DNA of 64,000 bases, from the NCBI RefSeq assembly GCF_000744825.1, contig NZ_JQMR01000001.1:1358501-1422500 (forward strand), given 5' to 3'. The stretch comes from Carnobacterium mobile DSM 4848 (GTDB taxonomy: Bacteria; Bacillota; Bacilli; Lactobacillales; Carnobacteriaceae). Numbering within the stretch: position 1 is the stretch's first letter; each line of letters starts with the position of its first letter. Both the position numbers and the translations under genes were made by a program. This document shows, piece after piece, positions 19,428 through 29,792 of this stretch. The notes beneath the pieces are model-generated. The model searched no databases, was not told where the DNA came from, and saw only the letters and a program-made list of their open reading frames with translations.

Positions 19428-20468
19428 TTAAAGAGTATCAAATTGATACGTTGTTTCTGAATAGAATGTTTCATCAGGTTTTAAAATTGTTTCGCCAAAG
19501 TTAGGATGGTGAATCGCATCTGGCAACATTTGAGTTTCTAAAGCTATTCCTGAGTAAGGCTGAACTTTACGGCCTTCAATTTCATAAGCGCCCTCTACCC
19601 AATTATTTAAATAGACTACTACTGATTCACGATCTGTATAGAATCGTATCCGTCGCCCGCTTTCAGGATCAACCAACTGACCAGCCGGATGATCAGCCGA
19701 CTGCCGCAAAACAAACGGATGGTCATAGCCTCTATTTGCTACTGTCTGCGGATGATCGCTTTCTACACCTTTTTTCAATGGTGCAGGTTCTCTAAAATCA
19801 AACGGTGTACCTTCCACTTCCAGTAAACTGCCTGTTGGAATAGAGTCTTCTTTCAAAGGTGCATACTGATCACTCTCTAATTGCAGCATATGATTCAGCA
19901 CTCCCTTTGTGTGATCTCCGCTTAAATTAAAATAGACATGATTGGTCGGATTAAACAAAGTTGTTTTATCCGTTGTAGCCGTATAATGGATTTTCCATTC
20001 ATTTTCTTCGGTCAAACTGTGTTTTACTTGAACAGTTAAATTCCCGGGGTATCCATTTTCTCCATCTGGGCTTAGATAAGTAAAAACTAATGTTTCTTCA
20101 GTAGCTGCTTCGTCCACTTCCCAAAAGCGTGACTCAAATGCAGGGATACCGCCATGATGATGGTTTTTTCCTTCATTGACCATCAATTGAACTTCTTTGC
20201 CTTCGAGAACAACTTTTCCTGCGGCGATGCGTCCCGCCACTCGTCCAATTGTCGCTCCATAGAACGGCCGATAAACAACGTAAGGTGCGACACTATCAAA
20301 TCCTAAAACGATATTCTGAATGTTTCCCTTTTTATCCGGCGTTTTGATCGCTGTTACGGCTGCACCATAATCCATAATAGATAGTTGCATGCCGCGACTG
20401 TTTTCCAACGTATATTCATAAACTGGTCTGCCGTCTACTTCTCCAAAAAGGCGTTTACTCCTTTTCAT
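19428..20468 (-). CDS. galM: Aldose 1-epimerase (galactose mutarotase)
   Basis: It interconverts alpha- and beta-galactose before GalK acts. The 346-residue protein has the family histidines in NHHHGGIPAFESRFWEV (near residue 100) and NPTNHVYFNLSGD (near residue 175), and the RGYDHPFVLR segment. The C-terminal GIALETQMLPDAIHH holds the catalytic Glu. It follows galT by 66 bp and precedes galR in the same operon. Confidence 0.95.
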   Translation of the reverse strand: MKRSKRLFGEVDGRPVYEYTLENSRGMQLSIMDYGAAVTAIKTPDKKGNIQNIVLGFDSVAPYVVYRPFYGATIGRVAGRIAAGKVVLEGKEVQLMVNEGKNHHHGGIPAFESRFWEVDEAATEETLVFTYLSPDGENGYPGNLTVQVKHSLTEENEWKIHYTATTDKTTLFNPTNHVYFNLSGDHTKGVLNHMLQLESDQYAPLKEDSIPTGSLLEVEGTPFDFREPAPLKKGVESDHPQTVANRGYDHPFVLRQSADHPAGQLVDPESGRRIRFYTDRESVVVYLNNWVEGAYEIEGRKVQPYSGIALETQMLPDAIHHPNFGETILKPDETFYSETTYQFDTL

Positions 20469-20534
20469 ACCTGTTCTCCCCCTACTTTTTTATTTATTGA
20501 ATGAGATTGATTGCAGCTTCAGCTGTGAAAAAGC

Positions 20535-22037
20535 TCAATGGGATAAAGTTTGAATAAATTTCTTGAAAGCAACTTGTCCTGCAACCGTTTGTTTGTAAAC
20601 CCCAGCATCTTCTAAAACACGTAAAAACACTTCACCGACAGCTTCCATTACAAAGTGATGGACATCCATAGCAGCATCAAAAGTTGCTTTTTCTTTCAAT
20701 TGATCAGCCCATTCTTGGTGGTAAGCGGCTATTTTATTGGGTTCATCCCTTAAATAGAGTTCAACTTCTTGCAATTCGGCTTGCAGACGCGGAGGCAGAA
20801 TCGCCAGGCCCATCACTTCAATCAATCCAATATTTTCTTTTTTGATATGCTGCACATCAGGATGAGGATGATAAATACCATCTGGAAATTCTGACGATGT
20901 TCGATTATTTCGCAATACTAAATCTATTTCAAAGTCCTCTCCGCTACGACGCGCAATCGGTGTGATCGTATTATGCGGAACTTCTTTTGTATGCGATAAA
21001 ATACCGGCCTCTTCATCAGAATAATCTCGCCATTGTTCTAAGACCAGCGTCGCTGCATCAATTAAATCTGCTTTATCTTGACTCTTCAAGCGAATGACCG
21101 ACATGGGCCAGTTCAGTATTCCTGCTTGAACTGACGAAAAACCTTCTAATGAAAACGAGTAGTTAACTTCTGCTCTCTCCATCGCAAACGTGTGCCGCCC
21201 GCCTTGATAATGATCATGAGACAAAATGGAACCGCCGACGATCGGCAAATCTGCATTGGATCCGACAAAATAATGAGGGAATTGTTCAACGATCCCTAGA
21301 ATTTTTTCAAATGTTGCTTTTTCTAGTTTCATCGGTTTATGTTCTGCAGATAAAAAGATACAATGCTCATTATAATAAGCATATGGGGAATATTGCAGAC
21401 CCCAATTTTCATCATTTAGCGGCATCCGTACGATTCGATGATTGCTTCTTGCTGGATAATCGATGCGTCCAGCATATCCCTCATTTTCCATGCAAAGCAG
21501 ACAAGTCGGGTACCCAGCATTGCTTGTTTGTTTAGCCAACGCTATTTGTTTAGGGTCTTTTTCTGGTTTAGATAAATTGATCGTAATTTCTAGTGGTCCA
21601 AACGGACTGGCGTATTCGAAGTGAGTATTTTTAGCGATTTGACGTGTTTTGATATAATCATTCGCTTGGCTCAAATGGTAAAAATAATCCGTTGCTTGTT
21701 TTGGGCTGCTAGCATATCGCGACCAAAACTGCCGATTTACTTCAGAAGTTAATGGAGTAATCAAATTCATGATTTCGGCTTCTAGTATCTCACGTGTAGC
21801 TGGAAAATCTTCGATCACACCTTCATTTACTGCATAGTCAACCAATTGATCTAGGACTGCTAGAGGTTCTGGTAAAAGCAGGGAAACAGATAAATCAGAA
21901 ATAAAATCTTCTTTTCCAAGTAGATACAATAATTGATTCGTTTTTAGATTTTTGTCTAGTGGATCGATCTCTCTTTGTTGTATTCCTATCTCAATAAAAT
22001 CAGTAATTAATTGATCGATGTTTTCTCGTTTAGCCAT
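20535..22037 (-). CDS. galT: UDP-glucose-hexose-1-phosphate uridylyltransferase (Firmicute type)
   Basis: GalT swaps UMP between UDP-glucose and galactose-1-phosphate in the Leloir pathway. At 500 residues it is the long Gram-positive type 2 GalT, not the 350-residue E. coli type. Recognisable blocks are CLLCMENEGYAGR (near residue 180) and GGSILSHDHYQGGRH with the active-site His region near residue 275. The C-terminal HHFVMEAVGEVFLRVLEDAG closes the family. It begins 14 bp after galE. Confidence 0.95.
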   Translation of the reverse strand: MAKRENIDQLITDFIEIGIQQREIDPLDKNLKTNQLLYLLGKEDFISDLSVSLLLPEPLAVLDQLVDYAVNEGVIEDFPATREILEAEIMNLITPLTSEVNRQFWSRYASSPKQATDYFYHLSQANDYIKTRQIAKNTHFEYASPFGPLEITINLSKPEKDPKQIALAKQTSNAGYPTCLLCMENEGYAGRIDYPARSNHRIVRMPLNDENWGLQYSPYAYYNEHCIFLSAEHKPMKLEKATFEKILGIVEQFPHYFVGSNADLPIVGGSILSHDHYQGGRHTFAMERAEVNYSFSLEGFSSVQAGILNWPMSVIRLKSQDKADLIDAATLVLEQWRDYSDEEAGILSHTKEVPHNTITPIARRSGEDFEIDLVLRNNRTSSEFPDGIYHPHPDVQHIKKENIGLIEVMGLAILPPRLQAELQEVELYLRDEPNKIAAYHQEWADQLKEKATFDAAMDVHHFVMEAVGEVFLRVLEDAGVYKQTVAGQVAFKKFIQTLSH

Positions 22038-22051
22038 AACATACTTCCTTT

Positions 22052-23047
22052 TTATTTTTTCGTTTGATATCCCGTCGGATGCGATTCATGCCATTGCCAT
22101 GCAGAACTGATGATGTCTTTTACATCTGGAAATTTAGGATTCCAACCTAAAATGGTTTGGGCCTTTTTGCTGGATGCAATCAATGTGCTTGGGTCTCCTG
22201 CGCGCCTAGGTTCAACTTTTGCCGGAATTTCTTTTCCAGTTACTTGCCGTGCAGTCTCCACCATTTCTTTGACTGAAAAACCGGTACTGCTTCCTAGATT
22301 AAAAATATTACTCTCATTACCAGCCTTTAAATATTCCAAAGCTAAAATATGTGCATCGATCAAATCAACTACATGAACATAATCGCGAATGCAAGTGCCA
22401 TCTGGAGTAGCATAATCATCTCCAAAAATGGCTAATTCTTCACGTTGCCCCAAAGCAGTCTGTAAAATAAGTGGAACTAAATGCGTTTCCGGATCATGAT
22501 CTTCGCCAATACTGCCGTTCCATTTTGCTCCAGCAACGTTGAAATAACGTAGTGCGACGAACCGCATGCCGTATGCTTGATCACACCATTTCAACATTTT
22601 TTCCATCATTAGTTTTGTCTCTCCGTAAGGACTTTCGGGATGCGTTTCTGCTGTTTCCATAATTGGAATCTCTGTTGGTTCGCCGTACGTTGCTGCAGAA
22701 GAAGAAAAAACAATGTTTTTCACGCCGTACTGCTGCATCACTTCTAGTGTAACTTGCGTACCTTGTACATTATTATTAAAATAAAGCAAAGGTTCTCTCA
22801 TCGATTCTCCTACCTGCGAATTTGCAGCAAAATGCATAACTCCTTCAATCGTTTCTTTCTCAAAAACTTGGCTTAAAAAAGCTTTATCCCGAATATCCCC
22901 TTCATAAAAATGAACATTCTCAGGAATAGACTCTTGGTGTCCAGTTTGCAGGTTATCCACTACCACCACTTGATATCCTCTATCTACTAATTGATCAACT
23001 GCATGAGAACCGATATAGCCAGCTCCTCCTAATACTAAAACTGCCAT
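22052..23047 (-). CDS. galE: UDP-glucose 4-epimerase
   Basis: GalE regenerates UDP-glucose from UDP-galactose and also supplies UDP-galactose for surface polymers. The 331-residue SDR has [14 protein letters not shown] at residues 7-20, [22 protein letters not shown] and the catalytic SPYGETK (Tyr-Lys near residues 149-153). RYFNVAGA and [13 protein letters not shown] are typical GalE blocks. It starts 4 bp after galK. Confidence 0.97.
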   Translation of the reverse strand: MAVLVLGGAGYIGSHAVDQLVDRGYQVVVVDNLQTGHQESIPENVHFYEGDIRDKAFLSQVFEKETIEGVMHFAANSQVGESMREPLLYFNNNVQGTQVTLEVMQQYGVKNIVFSSSAATYGEPTEIPIMETAETHPESPYGETKLMMEKMLKWCDQAYGMRFVALRYFNVAGAKWNGSIGEDHDPETHLVPLILQTALGQREELAIFGDDYATPDGTCIRDYVHVVDLIDAHILALEYLKAGNESNIFNLGSSTGFSVKEMVETARQVTGKEIPAKVEPRRAGDPSTLIASSKKAQTILGWNPKFPDVKDIISSAWQWHESHPTGYQTKK

Positions 23048-23051
23048 ATTC

Positions 23052-24224
23052 TTACGCCTCCTTTACCGCTTTTGCTCCGTCGCCGATACTAGCAATATAA
23101 AATTCCGCTGGATAACCAATTTCCGTTTCATATGTTTTTCCAACTTGTTGAATAAACGAATCAATTTGATCATCAGCAACAATCGCAATGGCACATCCAC
23201 CAAATCCAGCTCCGGTCATTCTGGCTCCGATAACACCTGGCTGATCCCAAGCTGCTTGAACTAACGTATCCAATTCTACTCCCGTCACTTCATAATCATC
23301 CCGCAATGAAACATGAGACGCATTCATTAATGACCCAAATTGCTTTAAATCCCCTTCTTTTAATGCTTTAGCCGCTTTGATTGTCCGTTGATTTTCTGTG
23401 ACTGCATGGCGTGCACGTTTTTTGATGATTTGATTGGATAATTGATCTTGATAGGTTTCAAATTCAGCTTCATCTAATGCTCCCAGCGATGGGGCAGCAA
23501 TAAATTTCTGCAGCTCTTCTAAAGCTTGTTCACACTCATTGCGGCGTGAATTATAATTAGAAGTTGCTAATTCACGTCGTTTTTTTGTATTCATGATGAC
23601 GATTTTGTGGGCACCTAATTCAACTGGGACTAGTTCGTATTCCAATGTATTGCAGTCTAACAAAATAGCGGTGTCCTTTTTCCCCATTCCGACTGCAAAT
23701 TGATCCATGATGCCAGAATTGACTCCAATAAATTCATTTTCTACTCTTTTACCTGTTTGGATCAAATCTAGACGAGAAACCGGTAAGTCAAACAAGTCTT
23801 CTAGCATTACGCCCATTAACAATTCAAGCGAAGCCGATGAAGATAAACCAGCTCCATTAGGAATATTTCCATAAAGCGCTACATCCATTCCTGATGAAAT
23901 CGGGTAACCAGCTTCTTTTAGGTACTTTATCATTCCTTTAGGATAATTGGTCCATTTATCCTCGTCACGATAAGCTAAGTCTTCAAGATCAAATGAAATG
24001 ACCCCTAATTCCGAAAAATTTTCTGAGTACAAGTTGATTTGAGTATCCTCTCTTCTAGCAGCTACTCCTAATGTGCCTAGTGTGATAGCACAAGGAAAAA
24101 CATTCCCGCCATTGTAATCTGTATGTTCTCCGATAAGATTGATTCGGCCCGGAGCGAAAAACGCTTTCAATTCTTTGTGGCCAAAAAGTTCTACAAATTT
24201 TTCTTTCAACTCGTTCAATTCCAT
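23052..24224 (-). CDS. galK: Galactokinase
   Basis: GalK phosphorylates alpha-galactose at C1. The 390-residue GHMP kinase shows the galactokinase signature [15 protein letters not shown] (near residue 27), the ATP loop [11 protein letters not shown] (near 122) and the C-terminal [11 protein letters not shown]. It is the first gene of the operon. I chose the ATG at 24224 ([10 protein letters not shown]) because GAGGAG lies 8 bases upstream; the longer frame from 24245 has no ribosome binding site. Confidence 0.96.
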   Translation of the reverse strand: MELNELKEKFVELFGHKELKAFFAPGRINLIGEHTDYNGGNVFPCAITLGTLGVAARREDTQINLYSENFSELGVISFDLEDLAYRDEDKWTNYPKGMIKYLKEAGYPISSGMDVALYGNIPNGAGLSSSASLELLMGVMLEDLFDLPVSRLDLIQTGKRVENEFIGVNSGIMDQFAVGMGKKDTAILLDCNTLEYELVPVELGAHKIVIMNTKKRRELATSNYNSRRNECEQALEELQKFIAAPSLGALDEAEFETYQDQLSNQIIKKRARHAVTENQRTIKAAKALKEGDLKQFGSLMNASHVSLRDDYEVTGVELDTLVQAAWDQPGVIGARMTGAGFGGCAIAIVADDQIDSFIQQVGKTYETEIGYPAEFYIASIGDGAKAVKEA

Positions 24225-24257
24225 TATCATTCTCCTCTTATTCATATTGTTTCTTCT

Positions 24258-24286
24258 ATTCTATTTCTTTTAGTAAAACAAATCAA
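24258..24286 (-). promoter_or_regulatory. Promoter of the gal operon
   Basis: On the minus strand: TTGATT, 17-base spacer, TAGAAT, 34 bp before the galK start. The spacer holds TTTACTAAAA, and a similar TTTACTAAAT lies just upstream (24290-24302). These repeated boxes are candidates for the GalR operator. Confidence 0.8.
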
Positions 24287-24305
24287 GTAAAATTTAGTAA
24301 ATTAA

Positions 24306-24320
24306 TGAAAACGTTGCTTT
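24306..24320. promoter_or_regulatory. Candidate cre (CcpA) site upstream of galK
   Basis: TGAAAACGTTGCTTT matches the core TGNAANCG of catabolite-responsive elements but lacks the final CA. It sits about 20 bp upstream of the -35 box. It could alternatively be a LacI-type operator. Confidence 0.4.
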
Positions 24321-24321
24321 T

Positions 24322-24362
24322 ATATAAAAAAAACGCGCTCACTTTTTACGTGTTGCGCTTTT
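24322..24362 (-). terminator. Terminator of the CAP-domain gene
   Basis: On the minus strand AAGCGC..CAC pairs with GTG.GCGC..TT, followed by a T8 tract, 22 bp past the stop at 24384. Confidence 0.7.
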
Positions 24363-24383
24363 TGAAATGCTCTATTTTATTGT

Positions 24384-25040
24384 TTATCGCTTTGGCATAG
24401 GTGTACCAAATAATTGTGCAGCATATAGGGTTTCTCCATCGTAATATACGCCGATCCCAACTTCTGTAAACTCTTTGCGAACCATATTTTCATAATGCCC
24501 TGGGCTTTCTTTCCAACCGTTAAATAACAGTTCAGCCATTCCTTTTTCATCTAAGTAATAGGTAGCCATCCCGATATTTTCACCTGCTAATTGATAGGTA
24601 TAGTGGTATTCAGGTTCTGTTAAAACAGTAAAGGTATCACTGCCATCCGGGCGAGTATGCGAGAATAATTCTTTTGTTTCTTGAGCTCTTTTTCGACTAG
24701 CTTTTTGGAGTTGTTCATTTATTTTCAATTCTGGTAAATTCTTTTCTCGACGCAAATGATTTAACGATTCCAAGATTTGACTTTCAATCAATTGGTAATC
24801 AATCGATGCCGTTGTGTCATCAATGCTTTGAGCAGCAGATGAAGATGTGGAACTGGAATCCGTTAAGAGGTTATTCGTTTCGATCTGAGCTTCATTAAGT
24901 GCTGGAGCAGGAATCCTTGTGACAATGGCTGAAAGGATCTCTCCAATTTTTGTGCCTTCTAATACATTGGCACTACTTAGCCAAAAGCCTACTATAACAG
25001 CTATAATGATCAATACGATAGAAGAAAAAAAACGTTTCAT
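24384..25040 (-). CDS. Secreted or membrane-anchored CAP/SCP-domain protein (YkwD-like)
   Basis: The 218-residue protein has an uncleaved-looking N-terminal helix (residues 5-25) and a Ser/Thr-rich linker. A CAP domain follows from about residue 85: LNHLRREKNLPELKINEQLQ, then FSHTRPDGSDTFTVL, AGENIGMATYY and ESPGHYENMVRKEFTEVGIGVY. The SH, E and H positions of the CAP cavity are present. Function in bacteria is poorly defined. It has its own terminator and lies upstream of the gal operon on the same strand. Confidence 0.85.
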   Translation of the reverse strand: MKRFFSSIVLIIIAVIVGFWLSSANVLEGTKIGEILSAIVTRIPAPALNEAQIETNNLLTDSSSTSSSAAQSIDDTTASIDYQLIESQILESLNHLRREKNLPELKINEQLQKASRKRAQETKELFSHTRPDGSDTFTVLTEPEYHYTYQLAGENIGMATYYLDEKGMAELLFNGWKESPGHYENMVRKEFTEVGIGVYYDGETLYAAQLFGTPMPKR

Positions 25041-25100
25041 CCCATCCGTCCTTTCTTTAATTGACCATTATTGTAACAGAAAAACCTTAAAAAACTACTA

Positions 25101-25150
25101 AAAATGAACCCTACTCAAAAAAATCTGCTTTTGAGTAGGGTTCATTTTTT
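25101..25150. terminator. Strong bidirectional-type terminator after pepF
   Basis: AAAAATGAACCCTACTCAAAA pairs perfectly with its complement at 25130-25150 around an eight-base loop. On the minus strand it ends pepF, whose stop is at 25164. Confidence 0.88.
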
Positions 25151-25163
25151 GAATTGTCTGTCT

Positions 25164-26972
25164 TTAATTGATTTTTTTACTTAAATCGATGATTCGGTCT
25201 ACTGATTCATTTAGATACGCAATGGTATCATTCAACGGTTGAGAGGTTGTGATATCCACACCCGCAAGTTGTGCTGCTTCAGCGGGTTTAAATTGATCAC
25301 CTGATGCTAAAAAAGTTAACCATTGCTCAACAGCTGGCTGCCCCTCTTCTTTGATCCGTAAGAATGCTTGTGTTGCAATCGTTAATCCTGCCGAATACGT
25401 ATAAGAATATAACCCCATATAGTAATGGCTTTGACGCATCCAAGTTAATTCTGCTCCTGGATTGATCTCCACAGCATCTCCCCAGAATTGCGTCAACACA
25501 GACCGTTTGATTTCGCTTAATTTCGCTGCGTCAAAACCTTTGCCATCATCAATTAATTGGTAGACTTCTCTTTGGTACGCTGCTTCCAACAAATGAGTAA
25601 TAAAGTTATGGAAGTACGTATTTGTCAGCATATTCGTTAAGGCAAAACGCTCCATCCGTTCATCTTTGCTTTGTCGTTTCAATAAATCGGTCAATAACAA
25701 CTCATTAAAAGTGGACGGTGCTTCGATTAAATAAAGTGATGGATTCTCGCCAAGAATAGAGTTGGCTTCAGCCGATAATAACCCTTGTCCGGCATGACCA
25801 AATTCATGGATCAAAGTATAGACATCAGACAATTGATTGGTCCACGACATTAAAATATAAGGGTGCTTGCCATAAGGGCTGGTACAGAATCCGCCAGTTG
25901 ATTTTCCTTTATTTTGAGCAAAGTCTACCCACCGTTCGGGATAAGCTTTTAAAATACGATCTACATAATCTTGTCCCAAAACACTTAATGCATCCGCTAC
26001 TAATTCTTTGGATTTTTCAACCGTTACTTCTATAGCATAATCCGGGTCCAAATCAATTTTTAAATCTGCATAAGTCATTTTGTCTAACCCATTTACCTCT
26101 TTAATATGCGTGATATATTTTTGCATCACAGGAGCCAAGTCTTTCATGATCGTATCGATTTGGCGATTGTATAAATCACGTTCTACTTCTTGATCAAATA
26201 GCAAGTAATCAAAAATAGAATCGAAACCGCGCATGGTAGCTAACGTTTTCTCTTTTTGCAATTGGGTATAGTACGTTTCAGCAACAACATTTTGATAATC
26301 CGCCAAGACGGCAGAAAATTTATCAAAGGCTGCACGTCGAACAGCGGTATCTGCGTGGTACATGTAATAGTCTTCGTATAAAACAAAACTTAAAGGGTAC
26401 TCTTTGTCATTGACAGAAAATGTACCAAAATCCATATCGGCTAAACGAGCTTGTTCGTAAATCGATTCCGGCGCGCTTAACACTGGACCAAGTTGCGCTA
26501 GAGCTTTCTCTACTGCCGGATCTAATTGAACACGTTTCTTTTCTTTGAGGTGGCGCACATAAGGTGCAAAAGCTGGTTCTACCTCAGCCACTTGATTGAG
26601 CAGTGCAGTATCGTTTGCCATTAATGCAGAATCGAAAAAAGCTAACTTAGCTTCCATTTCCGCCAATAAATTATTTACAGAACGAGAAAGTTCCGTATTA
26701 GCCGGATTCGTAAGATCAGTAGCTTCTGGCAAGAAAGCATAATGATTTATTGAAGAAACAGCTTGCATGATTTTTTCATAATCTTTTAAAGCAGCTGTGA
26801 TTGTTGCGGCATCGGTTAAGTGTTTTTCATAATCTTTGCAAAATTTAGCTACAGCTGCTTTTGTTTTTTCAACAGCCTTTTCAAAATCTTCCTTTGTTTC
26901 ATATAAAGCAGTCAAATCCCATGTTAATTTCTTAGGTACATCTGCCCGATTTTTTAATTTTTCTTGCGCCAT
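25164..26972 (-). CDS. pepF: Oligoendopeptidase F
   Basis: This cytosolic M3 zinc metallopeptidase degrades short peptides, part of peptide nutrition and turnover. The 602-residue protein has the zinc motif LIHEFGHAGQGLL (near residue 390) with the downstream glutamate in YLIEAPSTFNELLLTDLL. The N-terminal helical region (MAQEKLKNRADVPKKLTWDL) is typical. The start has an AAAGGAG site. It is monocistronic, with a terminator behind. Confidence 0.96.
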   Translation of the reverse strand: MAQEKLKNRADVPKKLTWDLTALYETKEDFEKAVEKTKAAVAKFCKDYEKHLTDAATITAALKDYEKIMQAVSSINHYAFLPEATDLTNPANTELSRSVNNLLAEMEAKLAFFDSALMANDTALLNQVAEVEPAFAPYVRHLKEKKRVQLDPAVEKALAQLGPVLSAPESIYEQARLADMDFGTFSVNDKEYPLSFVLYEDYYMYHADTAVRRAAFDKFSAVLADYQNVVAETYYTQLQKEKTLATMRGFDSIFDYLLFDQEVERDLYNRQIDTIMKDLAPVMQKYITHIKEVNGLDKMTYADLKIDLDPDYAIEVTVEKSKELVADALSVLGQDYVDRILKAYPERWVDFAQNKGKSTGGFCTSPYGKHPYILMSWTNQLSDVYTLIHEFGHAGQGLLSAEANSILGENPSLYLIEAPSTFNELLLTDLLKRQSKDERMERFALTNMLTNTYFHNFITHLLEAAYQREVYQLIDDGKGFDAAKLSEIKRSVLTQFWGDAVEINPGAELTWMRQSHYYMGLYSYTYSAGLTIATQAFLRIKEEGQPAVEQWLTFLASGDQFKPAEAAQLAGVDITTSQPLNDTIAYLNESVDRIIDLSKKIN

Positions 26973-27090
26973 TTTCTTTCGCTCCTTTTTTATTCATTCG
27001 TTTAGTTCATTCGTTTTAATCAACTCTTCATATTCTATTATTTCAGTATATCACTTAATTTTCGAAAGCAAGCATAGTTTTTAAATAAGC

Positions 27091-27133
27091 AAAAAAAATG
27101 AAGAAGAACCTGCTGGTATTCCGCAGGTTCTTC
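27091..27133 (-). terminator. Terminator of the DUF975 gene
   Basis: On the minus strand GAAGAACCTGC and GCAGGTTCTTC form a perfect 11-bp stem with a 9-base loop, followed by a T8 tract. Confidence 0.9.
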
Positions 27134-27196
27134 GATTAATTTCTATTCTTATCTATCCGCCCAATTTCTTATTACGGCCAACGAAGTGTTTTAACG

Positions 27197-27931
27197 TTAA
27201 AATACTTCTATCTCGTCATTTCCGTAATAATTTTGAGATAAGTTATCATAAAAAGCTGCATAAGTTGCATTCATATAAGGGTTTAGCCATAAGAACCCGA
27301 TTCCTAAAGTTAGAAGGCTAAGCAGTCCCCAACCAATAAAACTTAATTGCAAGATGAAATATTCCCATTTATGTCCATCCATCAATCTTCTGCTTTCAGT
27401 AATACAATCTAGTGCGGATGGTTTTTCGCCTTCAGAATGTTCCATCTGGTCTTTATAAATAAAGTAAGCCTGAGAATAAGAGTAACTTTTAATAATACCT
27501 GGGATAATAAAGAGCAACGTCCAAAGAAACGTAAAAATCGAAACAATAATGTAAATGAGAACAACTCTTAAAAAATACTTCTTTGAGAAAACTTGAAAAG
27601 CATTTTTAAACGGTTGAATACGCAATTCTGGCTTTCGCAACCAGTCTAAGAAAGTAAAGGAAATTCCAGTCGTAATCAATGTAGCAATAATACCGCTGCC
27701 CGTACTAGTTCCTGTATTATCAGAATAGCTGATACCGTAATTTTGCGGATAACCAGCTGAGACATCCATAGATAGATTCATCGCTCCAATGACAGCTATT
27801 ATCCCAATGATACTCACTATTATTAGTAGTATGGTTGGTACTAGATTCAGCAAAACAGCATCTTTCCATCTCCCTCGAAAGAGATCCTTAACCTCTTGTT
27901 TCAATTCAGCTCTTCTTTTATAATTTTCCAA
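27197..27931 (-). CDS. DUF975-family membrane protein
   Basis: The 244-residue protein opens with LENYKRRAELKQEVKDLFRGRWKDAV, the typical DUF975 head, then about five membrane helices. It contains LLFIIPGIIKSYSYSQAYFIYKD and the C-terminal NPYMNATYAAFYD. The function is unknown. I chose the TTG at 27931: an AAAGGA site precedes it, whereas the ATG at 27976 would lie within about 5 bases of the predicted transcription start and has no ribosome binding site. Confidence 0.85.
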   Translation of the reverse strand: MENYKRRAELKQEVKDLFRGRWKDAVLLNLVPTILLIIVSIIGIIAVIGAMNLSMDVSAGYPQNYGISYSDNTGTSTGSGIIATLITTGISFTFLDWLRKPELRIQPFKNAFQVFSKKYFLRVVLIYIIVSIFTFLWTLLFIIPGIIKSYSYSQAYFIYKDQMEHSEGEKPSALDCITESRRLMDGHKWEYFILQLSFIGWGLLSLLTLGIGFLWLNPYMNATYAAFYDNLSQNYYGNDEIEVF

Positions 27932-27987
27932 TCCAACCGTTCCTTTCACTCTGAACTTTTTTACAGATAAGCACATATCTGAACTTC

Positions 27988-28017
27988 ATCATACCAAAAC
28001 TACCCTTTCGATTTCAA
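27988..28017 (-). promoter_or_regulatory. Promoter of the DUF975 gene
   Basis: On the minus strand: TTGAAA, 18-base spacer, TATGAT with an extended TGG before it. Its position decides against the upstream ATG of the gene behind it. Confidence 0.8.
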
Positions 28018-28154
28018 ACGTTAGTCAGTTAATCCGTTTGTTTTTTTAGTTGTAAGAGTGTACAGTCTAAAACGACTCTTGCCACTAGTTAAAATTAGAA
28101 CGGGTATGGTTTTTACTTTAAGCGGCAGGTGAAAGAAGACGGTCTTGTGGTAGT

Positions 28155-29765
28155 TTACCAGACTGATAAATACCCGTCTGATCTAGGTTCTGTTCCGCCG
28201 ACTAAAACACCATTTTTATCACGCAAAATAATTTGGCCGCGTCCGAACATAATGGTTTCATTGACTACTTCTACTTCATGTCCTTTTCGCATCAGTGCTT
28301 CTGTTACATGGAAAGGCATACTCGGTTCAACTTGAATCTGTTTTCCTTTGATCCATTGCCACCTAGGAGCATCTAGTGCATCTTGCGGGTTCAAATGAAA
28401 GTCGATCATGCTGCTGACTAATTGCATATGTCCTTGCGGCTGCAGCGGTCCGCCCATCACGCCGAATGGCCCAATAGCCGTGTCCCCTTGCGTTAGAAAA
28501 CCTGGAATGATCGTATGGTACGGCCGCATTCCGGGTGTCAAACAGTTGGGATGGCCTTTTTCCAAAGTAAATTGACAGCCACGATTGTGTAAACTGATTC
28601 CCCAGCCGGGCAAAACAGTTCCAGAACCAAACCCTGTGTAGTTGCTTTGGATATAAGAAACCATATTGCCATCTTTGTCGGCAGCTGCGAAGTAAACCGT
28701 TCCTGACTTATCTAATTCGCCAGGAGCTGGAGTCAAGGCTTCTTCTCCAATCAGCTCACTGCGTTCTTTGGCATATTCTTTTGACAGCATCGCTTCTAAT
28801 TTAACTTTCATTGCTTTTGGATCGGCGATGTGTTCTATCCCATCACTGAAAGCTAGTTTGATTGCTTCGATTTGCTTATGGTAGGTATCGACATCGTCTT
28901 TTCCTTTTAAATCTAAATTCTCCAAAATATTGAGAGCCATCAAGACAATTACACCGATTCCATTAGGCGGCAATTCCCAAACGTCATATCCTCGGTAATT
29001 GGTTGAAATTGGATCGACCCATTCCACTTGGTGTTTTTCCAAATCTTCTTTGCGTATGTAGCCATCATATTCACGTGAAAATGCATCGATTTCATCTGCA
29101 ATTTTTCCACGGTAAAACGACTCTCCGTTTGTTTGGGCAATCTCGCGCAGGGCTTTAGCATGCCCTTTCGAAGACCACAGTTCTCCGGCTTCTATCGGTC
29201 GGCCGTCTGGACAAAAGACATCAAACCAAGTTTTCAAAACAGGGTAATCTTTTAAAGCTGCTGAATAAATTTTATAGTATCGTTTCCATAAACGAGCCAC
29301 ATTGCTGGCAACTGGAAATCCTTCTTCTGCGATTTTCGCTGCGGGCTCTAGTACTTCTGTTAAAGGCAAATTACCGAACTTTTCAGATAAAGCTACCCAA
29401 CCACTGGGAATTCCGGGAACAGAAACCGGGTCTAACCCAAACTTGCTGATTTCTTGGTATCCTTTTTTTACAATGGATTCTGATGTCATTAAATCAGGAG
29501 CTGCTCCGCTGGCATTCAAGCCGTACATTTGCCCTTCGAACCAAACTAAAACAAATGCATCTCCTCCGATACCGTTTCCGGAAGGTTCTACTACTGTTAA
29601 AGCAGCGGAAGTAGCAATCGCTGCATCAATGGCATTTCCGCCTTTTTTTAATATTTCCAGTCCTACTTGTGAAGCTAATGGACTAGCGCTGCCGATCATT
29701 CCTTTGTGACCGTAAACTAAATTACGTCTTGATGCGTAATGGAATAAATTAGGATCAAATTTCAT
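28155..29765 (-). CDS. Gamma-glutamyltransferase-family protein, no signal peptide (YwrD-like)
   Basis: The 536-residue protein belongs to the Ntn-hydrolase GGT family: GGNAIDAAIATSAALTVVEP and GNGIGGDAFVLVW near the N-terminus. The cleavage region is LDKSGTVYFAAADKDGNMVS (candidate nucleophile Thr near residue 355), and SYIQSNYTGFGSGTVLPGWG follows. It lacks the signal peptide of secreted GGT and so is probably cytoplasmic, as YwrD of Bacillus. Substrate could be glutathione or another gamma-glutamyl or acyl compound. It follows the carrier gene by 27 bp, so the two likely form an operon. Confidence 0.88.
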   Translation of the reverse strand: MKFDPNLFHYASRRNLVYGHKGMIGSASPLASQVGLEILKKGGNAIDAAIATSAALTVVEPSGNGIGGDAFVLVWFEGQMYGLNASGAAPDLMTSESIVKKGYQEISKFGLDPVSVPGIPSGWVALSEKFGNLPLTEVLEPAAKIAEEGFPVASNVARLWKRYYKIYSAALKDYPVLKTWFDVFCPDGRPIEAGELWSSKGHAKALREIAQTNGESFYRGKIADEIDAFSREYDGYIRKEDLEKHQVEWVDPISTNYRGYDVWELPPNGIGVIVLMALNILENLDLKGKDDVDTYHKQIEAIKLAFSDGIEHIADPKAMKVKLEAMLSKEYAKERSELIGEEALTPAPGELDKSGTVYFAAADKDGNMVSYIQSNYTGFGSGTVLPGWGISLHNRGCQFTLEKGHPNCLTPGMRPYHTIIPGFLTQGDTAIGPFGVMGGPLQPQGHMQLVSSMIDFHLNPQDALDAPRWQWIKGKQIQVEPSMPFHVTEALMRKGHEVEVVNETIMFGRGQIILRDKNGVLVGGTEPRSDGYLSVW

Positions 29766-29792
29766 ATGTATTCCCCTTTATGGTTTAATAGA

